Shown here piece by piece: positions 61,203 to 64,000 of a DNA stretch of 64,000 nt. Each line of letters starts with the position of its first letter. Within the stretch, counting starts at the first letter, position 1. The stretch is from the NCBI GenBank assembly GCA_035635555.1, contig DASQAT010000006.1, forward strand, positions 1 to 64,000, read 5' to 3'. This DNA is from Candidatus Dormiibacterota bacterium (GTDB lineage: Bacteria > Acidobacteriota > Polarisedimenticolia > Gp22-AA2). The notes beneath the pieces were generated by a model. The model made no database searches. It had not been told where the DNA came from and worked only from the letters and a program-made list of their open reading frames with translations. Position numbers and translations under genes: made by a program.

Positions 61203-61237
61203 GGGGCACCGATCGCACCCCCGCAGGGGCCCCTTCG

Positions 61238-63013
61238 ATGACCATGGACCAGTTCCTTCTGCACGCGGTGGTCTCGGAGGCCGCGTCCCGTCTGGTGGAG
61301 CACGAGGTCCTGCGCGTCGTCTCCCTCGGACGGAGCCGCTACGTCCTGCGCTTCACGACGCCGTCCAGGGACAACCTGCTCATTTGCGTCCGACCCGATC
61401 TGCCCCGCCTGCACCTTCTCGGTGCGCGGCGCCTGGACGAGGAGCCGCCCGACCGGTTCGCCGCCTGGCTCGACCAGGAGCTCGCGGGGGCGGTCCTCGC
61501 CTCCCTGACGAAGCGTCCGTGGGATCGCGTGGTCGAGATGCGCTTCCGGCTGAGGGACCGCGAGGGGGGCGCCGTCGAGCGGTGTCTCATCTTCGAGCTT
61601 CTCGGCCGCTCGGCCAATCTGTTCCTGCTCGACGCCCGGGGGGTCATCCTGGGCTACTGCCGCGATCTCAGGAGCGAGTTCCGCGCCCCCGCGGTGGGGG
61701 TGCATTACCAGCCGCCGCCCGGTCGCGAGACACTTGACGCGATCCCGGTCGGTCCGGAGGCGATCGAGATCGCCCGGGACAGGTTCGGCGGCGCACGCGG
61801 CTTCCTGGAGAAGGTCAGCCCGTTGCTCGCCCGCGATCTCGACGCCGCCGGGGCCGACGCGGCCGCCGCCGAGCGCCGGCTCGCGGTACTGCTCGAGGCG
61901 GCCCGTTCGGATGCGTGGTCGCCGGTGGTCTACTCAATCCGTCCGCTCCAGGAGATGAGCGAAGGGGAGGTCCCGGGCCGGAACGACCTCCTGGTCTCGC
62001 CCCTGCCCCTCCTGGCCCCCCCTCGCCCGGGGAACGAAAGCGTCGGCGATGGAGGACCCCGGCTCGCATCGACGGCGTTCGACAGCCCGTCCGCAGCCAC
62101 CGAGGCCGGCTTCGGGCTCCTCGAGCGTCTGCGGGACTTCAAGGATCTCCGGGACCACCACGAGGCGCTGGTTCGCAGGGAGATCGAGAGGCTGGCGACG
62201 CTGACCGGGAAGCTGGAGGACGAGCTCGGCAGGGCGCGCGCGAGCGACAGGTACCGTCGTCTGGGCGAGGCCCTCCTGGCCGGCCTGTCCAGGGTGCGGG
62301 TCGAGGGAGACACGGCAGTCGTCCCCGATCCGTACGATGCGGCGGGCGCTCCGATGACCGTCCCGATCGATCCGGCCCTGCCGCTGCCGGAGAACGCCCG
62401 CCTTCTGTTCGAGCGCTACAAGAAAGGCAAACGGGGCGTGATCGCGATCGAAAAAAGACTCCAGGCCGTCCGGCGGCGTCTCCAGGAATGGCGGGCGCTC
62501 GCCGGGCCGGCCGCCGACACGCGGACTCCCGAGGATCTCGATCGACTGCGCGACGAGATGGCCCGCCTCGGCCTGGTGCACGCCCCGCGTGCTCCGAAGT
62601 CCACCCGGGCCGTTCGGCCGAAGGAGGAGCCGACGCGGGTCCGGCGCCACACCAGCCCTGACGGCCTGTCGATCCTCGTCGGCAGGAGCGGCCAGGAGAA
62701 CGACAGCCTGACCTTCCGCGTCGCCTCGCCCTGGGACTTCTGGCTGCACGCCGCCGATCGGCCCGGAGCGCACGTGATCGTGCGCAATCCGCAGCGTCTC
62801 AAGGCGCTCCCCGAGCGCACCCTCAAGCTCGCGGCCGAGATCGCCGCGTATCACAGCGGTGCGCGCCAGGAGTCCAGGGTCGACGTGCACTACACACAGC
62901 GCAAGCACGTCCACAAGAAAAAGGGAATGCCGAGCGGCCAGGTGCTCCTGCGGCGTTTCCGGACCATCCAGGCGACACCGCGCCTTCCGACGTCGTCCGT
63001 CGAGGACGTCTGA
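61238..63013 (+). CDS. rqcH: NFACT-family protein (RqcH/Rqc2 homologue)
   Basis: A 591-residue protein. NFACT-N (about 1-200, 'MDQFLLHAVVSEAASRL', 'ERCLIFELLGRSANLFLLD'), HhH and coiled-coil middle (about 280-420) and NFACT-R at the C-terminus ('ASPWDFWLHAADRPGAHVIV', 'VDVHYTQRKHVHKKKGMPSG') are in the canonical order. In Bacillus RqcH adds Ala tails to stalled nascent chains on 50S subunits. The middle contains an insertion of about 50 residues rich in Pro and Gly. ATG at 61238 or 61244. Confidence 0.88.
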   Translation: MTMDQFLLHAVVSEAASRLVEHEVLRVVSLGRSRYVLRFTTPSRDNLLICVRPDLPRLHLLGARRLDEEPPDRFAAWLDQELAGAVLASLTKRPWDRVVEMRFRLRDREGGAVERCLIFELLGRSANLFLLDARGVILGYCRDLRSEFRAPAVGVHYQPPPGRETLDAIPVGPEAIEIARDRFGGARGFLEKVSPLLARDLDAAGADAAAAERRLAVLLEAARSDAWSPVVYSIRPLQEMSEGEVPGRNDLLVSPLPLLAPPRPGNESVGDGGPRLASTAFDSPSAATEAGFGLLERLRDFKDLRDHHEALVRREIERLATLTGKLEDELGRARASDRYRRLGEALLAGLSRVRVEGDTAVVPDPYDAAGAPMTVPIDPALPLPENARLLFERYKKGKRGVIAIEKRLQAVRRRLQEWRALAGPAADTRTPEDLDRLRDEMARLGLVHAPRAPKSTRAVRPKEEPTRVRRHTSPDGLSILVGRSGQENDSLTFRVASPWDFWLHAADRPGAHVIVRNPQRLKALPERTLKLAAEIAAYHSGARQESRVDVHYTQRKHVHKKKGMPSGQVLLRRFRTIQATPRLPTSSVEDV

Positions 63014-63032
63014 GACCGGGAGCGCATCCCTG

Positions 63033-63791
63033 TCACGGGACGAAACCCTCCCGCGCGAGGTCTTCGGGGGTGATCGATCCGTCGTGCAGGGCGGTGGCGA
63101 GGAGCGCGCCGGCAAAACCGGCGGCGCGAAGTCCCAGGAGATCGTCGATCGAAGCGATGCCGCCGCCCGCCAGCAGCTCCATGTCCGGAGCGGCCGCGCG
63201 CAGACGCCGCAGACGATCGAACGGCAGGCCGAGGGACGTGCCGACGCGATCGAGGAGCAGGACGACGGCCGTTCGGAAACCGCAGCGTCCCGCCTGCACC
63301 AGCAGACGCTCCTCGCCGATCGGCGCCACCAGCGCAGACCGGCTCACGACCCCCTCGGCGCTCAGGTCGAGGCTCAGGACCGGGCGGCTGCCGGAGCGGG
63401 AACGGCAGAGCGGCCGCAGCTCCTCGATCGAGCGCAGCGTTTCCGTCCCGATCACGGGGACGACGCGGCCGCCGTGCTGCGCGCTCGCCAGCGCCGCGGC
63501 GCCGGAGAGACCGCCGTCCCACAGGACGCGGACCTGGGGGGCGCCTGCGACCAGGCCCAGCAGGGTCGCGTCGTTGTCGCCGCGACCCAGGATGCGATCG
63601 AGGTCGGCCACATAGACCATGTCCGGGCGCAGGAGGGCGCGGTACGCCGACAAGAGGAGGGCCGGGTCCGACAGATCGACCGCGGCTCCCCCGGGCAGGC
63701 GGCTTTCGACGGGACGATAGCGCTCGCGGTCGCCCGAACGGCCGCGGACCGCTTTTCCATCGCGAAGATCGATCACGGGTATAATCCGCAC
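63033..63791 (-). CDS. HisA/HisF-related TIM-barrel protein
   Basis: A 252-residue (beta/alpha)8 protein starting at GTG 63791 ('VRIIPVIDLRDGKAV'). 'VYVADLDRILGRGDND', 'VLWDGGLS', 'VLSLDLSAEGV' and 'ELLAGGGIASIDDL' show the HisA half-barrel pattern, but the phosphate-site and catalytic details differ from true HisA. It resembles the hisAF-related proteins encoded with tetrahydromethanopterin/methanofuran C1 genes in archaea and methylotrophs. No his genes are nearby. The precise reaction is unassigned. Confidence 0.75.
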   Translation of the reverse strand: MRIIPVIDLRDGKAVRGRSGDRERYRPVESRLPGGAAVDLSDPALLLSAYRALLRPDMVYVADLDRILGRGDNDATLLGLVAGAPQVRVLWDGGLSGAAALASAQHGGRVVPVIGTETLRSIEELRPLCRSRSGSRPVLSLDLSAEGVVSRSALVAPIGEERLLVQAGRCGFRTAVVLLLDRVGTSLGLPFDRLRRLRAAAPDMELLAGGGIASIDDLLGLRAAGFAGALLATALHDGSITPEDLAREGFVP

Positions 63792-63840
63792 TCCCGGAAG
63801 GCCCCTCCGATCGGGCGATGACACCTCGACACCGGACCGC

Positions 63841-63855
63841 GGGAGAGATTCTCCC
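63841..63855 (+). promoter_or_regulatory. Shine-Dalgarno sequence inside a small hairpin
   Basis: GGGAGA - GAT - TCTCCC is a perfect 6-bp inverted repeat directly before the ATG at 63856. The purine-rich left arm is the only candidate ribosome binding site, so its pairing could limit translation. Confidence 0.4.
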
Positions 63856-64000
63856 ATGAAGATCGCCGTCCTCGAGCACTTTACGGCCCTGCCGCGCGTC
63901 GCTCCGGCCGCCGATAGAGCCGGGGAAGGACGGGCCATGCGCGACGCCGTCGTCGCCGACCTGGCGCGTCTGCCGGGGGCACGCGTCCTGGTGGTGGAGC
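63856..64000 (+). CDS. 5' part of a possible ATP-grasp gene (cut by window end)
   Basis: Forty-eight codons are visible, beginning MKIAVLEHFTALP and continuing open to the edge ('GEGRAMRDAVVADLARLPGA', 'VLVVE'). This N-terminus resembles ATP-grasp ligases of the methanofuran/H4MPT-associated type, which begin with a similar strand and an 'EGxxMRxAVxxDL' helix. It is divergent from the HisA/HisF-like gene, 64 nt apart. The assignment rests on a short stretch and on the neighbour. Confidence 0.45.
   Translation, partial: MKIAVLEHFTALPRVAPAADRAGEGRAMRDAVVADLARLPGARVLVVE

Noticed and set aside
63780-63785. Perfect TATAAT on the + strand before the partial ATP-grasp gene
   Set aside because: Lies in the first codons of the HisA/HisF-like gene with no -35 at 16-18 nt and no TG extension, so it is not listed as a promoter; it could still act weakly.
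1-64000. Mobile elements or phage
   Set aside because: No transposase, integrase, terminal inverted repeats with target duplications, or tRNA-adjacent attachment site was seen anywhere.

Overview
The window reads as chromosomal DNA from a high-GC Gram-negative bacterium. LPS-type envelope genes, BamD, AsmA, MsbA and a class A penicillin-binding protein with a PBP1B-style N-terminus all point to an outer membrane. The most diagnostic genes are a secreted VWA protein with the 'FxxLEDGxPQ'-type pre-domain of the acidobacterial VWFA-related family and a TPR/FG-GAP/ASPIC-UnbV protein; with the CarD regulator and archaeal/eukaryal-type ProRS they suggest Acidobacteriota or a close relative. This placement is inference; there is no rRNA gene to test it. 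No tRNA, rRNA, CRISPR array, insertion sequence or phage gene was seen.

Layout. 1-6.5 kb is an accessory-looking, visibly less GC-rich patch: a transglutaminase-like/TPR protein, a giant secreted FG-GAP/TSP3/HYR protein, and a broken second copy of the TPR end. 6.5-13.5 kb holds PBP1B, two tandem M42 peptidases (the first lacks catalytic residues), a REC-GGDEF protein and an orphan binding lipoprotein. 13.5-20.8 kb is a + strand run: small Cys-rich protein, D-aminoacylase-type amidohydrolase, TPR/FG-GAP/UnbV protein and an ABC-2 exporter. 20.9-27.2 kb is central metabolism: icd-mdh, then sucC-sucD-ndk, with dacB between them on the other strand and paired divergent promoters.

27.2-40.4 kb is an envelope glycolipid region: MsbA-like exporter, two ArnT-like lipid-linked glycosyltransferases, a PAP2 phosphatase, GT4, an isoprenylcysteine-methyltransferase-like membrane protein, rmlC-rmlA-rmlB, two divergent small Kdo/RIO-type kinases, a DPM1-like GT2 and a LAB-N membrane protein. 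Together they could make and attach sugars and phosphate to a lipid A-like anchor. 40.4-48.5 kb carries the VWA protein, proS and pcm, a GspG-like lipoprotein, endonuclease III, a patatin and AsmA.

48.5-59.6 kb begins with a FecR/Trp-rich protein behind a probable sigma-54 promoter. It continues with the housekeeping run def-fmt-rsmB-PASTA-rpe-thioesterase-bamD, which passes by coupled overlaps into two glycosyltransferases and a radical SAM protein. The last part has a DUF72 protein, carD with a textbook terminator, an NFACT/RqcH protein, and a divergent pair (HisA/HisF-like and the start of a possible ATP-grasp gene) that may be the edge of a C1-cofactor locus.

Two themes recur. Many genes are packed with 4-nt start/stop overlaps, and several convergent genes overlap tail to tail. 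Readable promoters often have an extended -10 of the form TGn-TA, and several place the -10 so close to the ATG that the mRNA should be leaderless.
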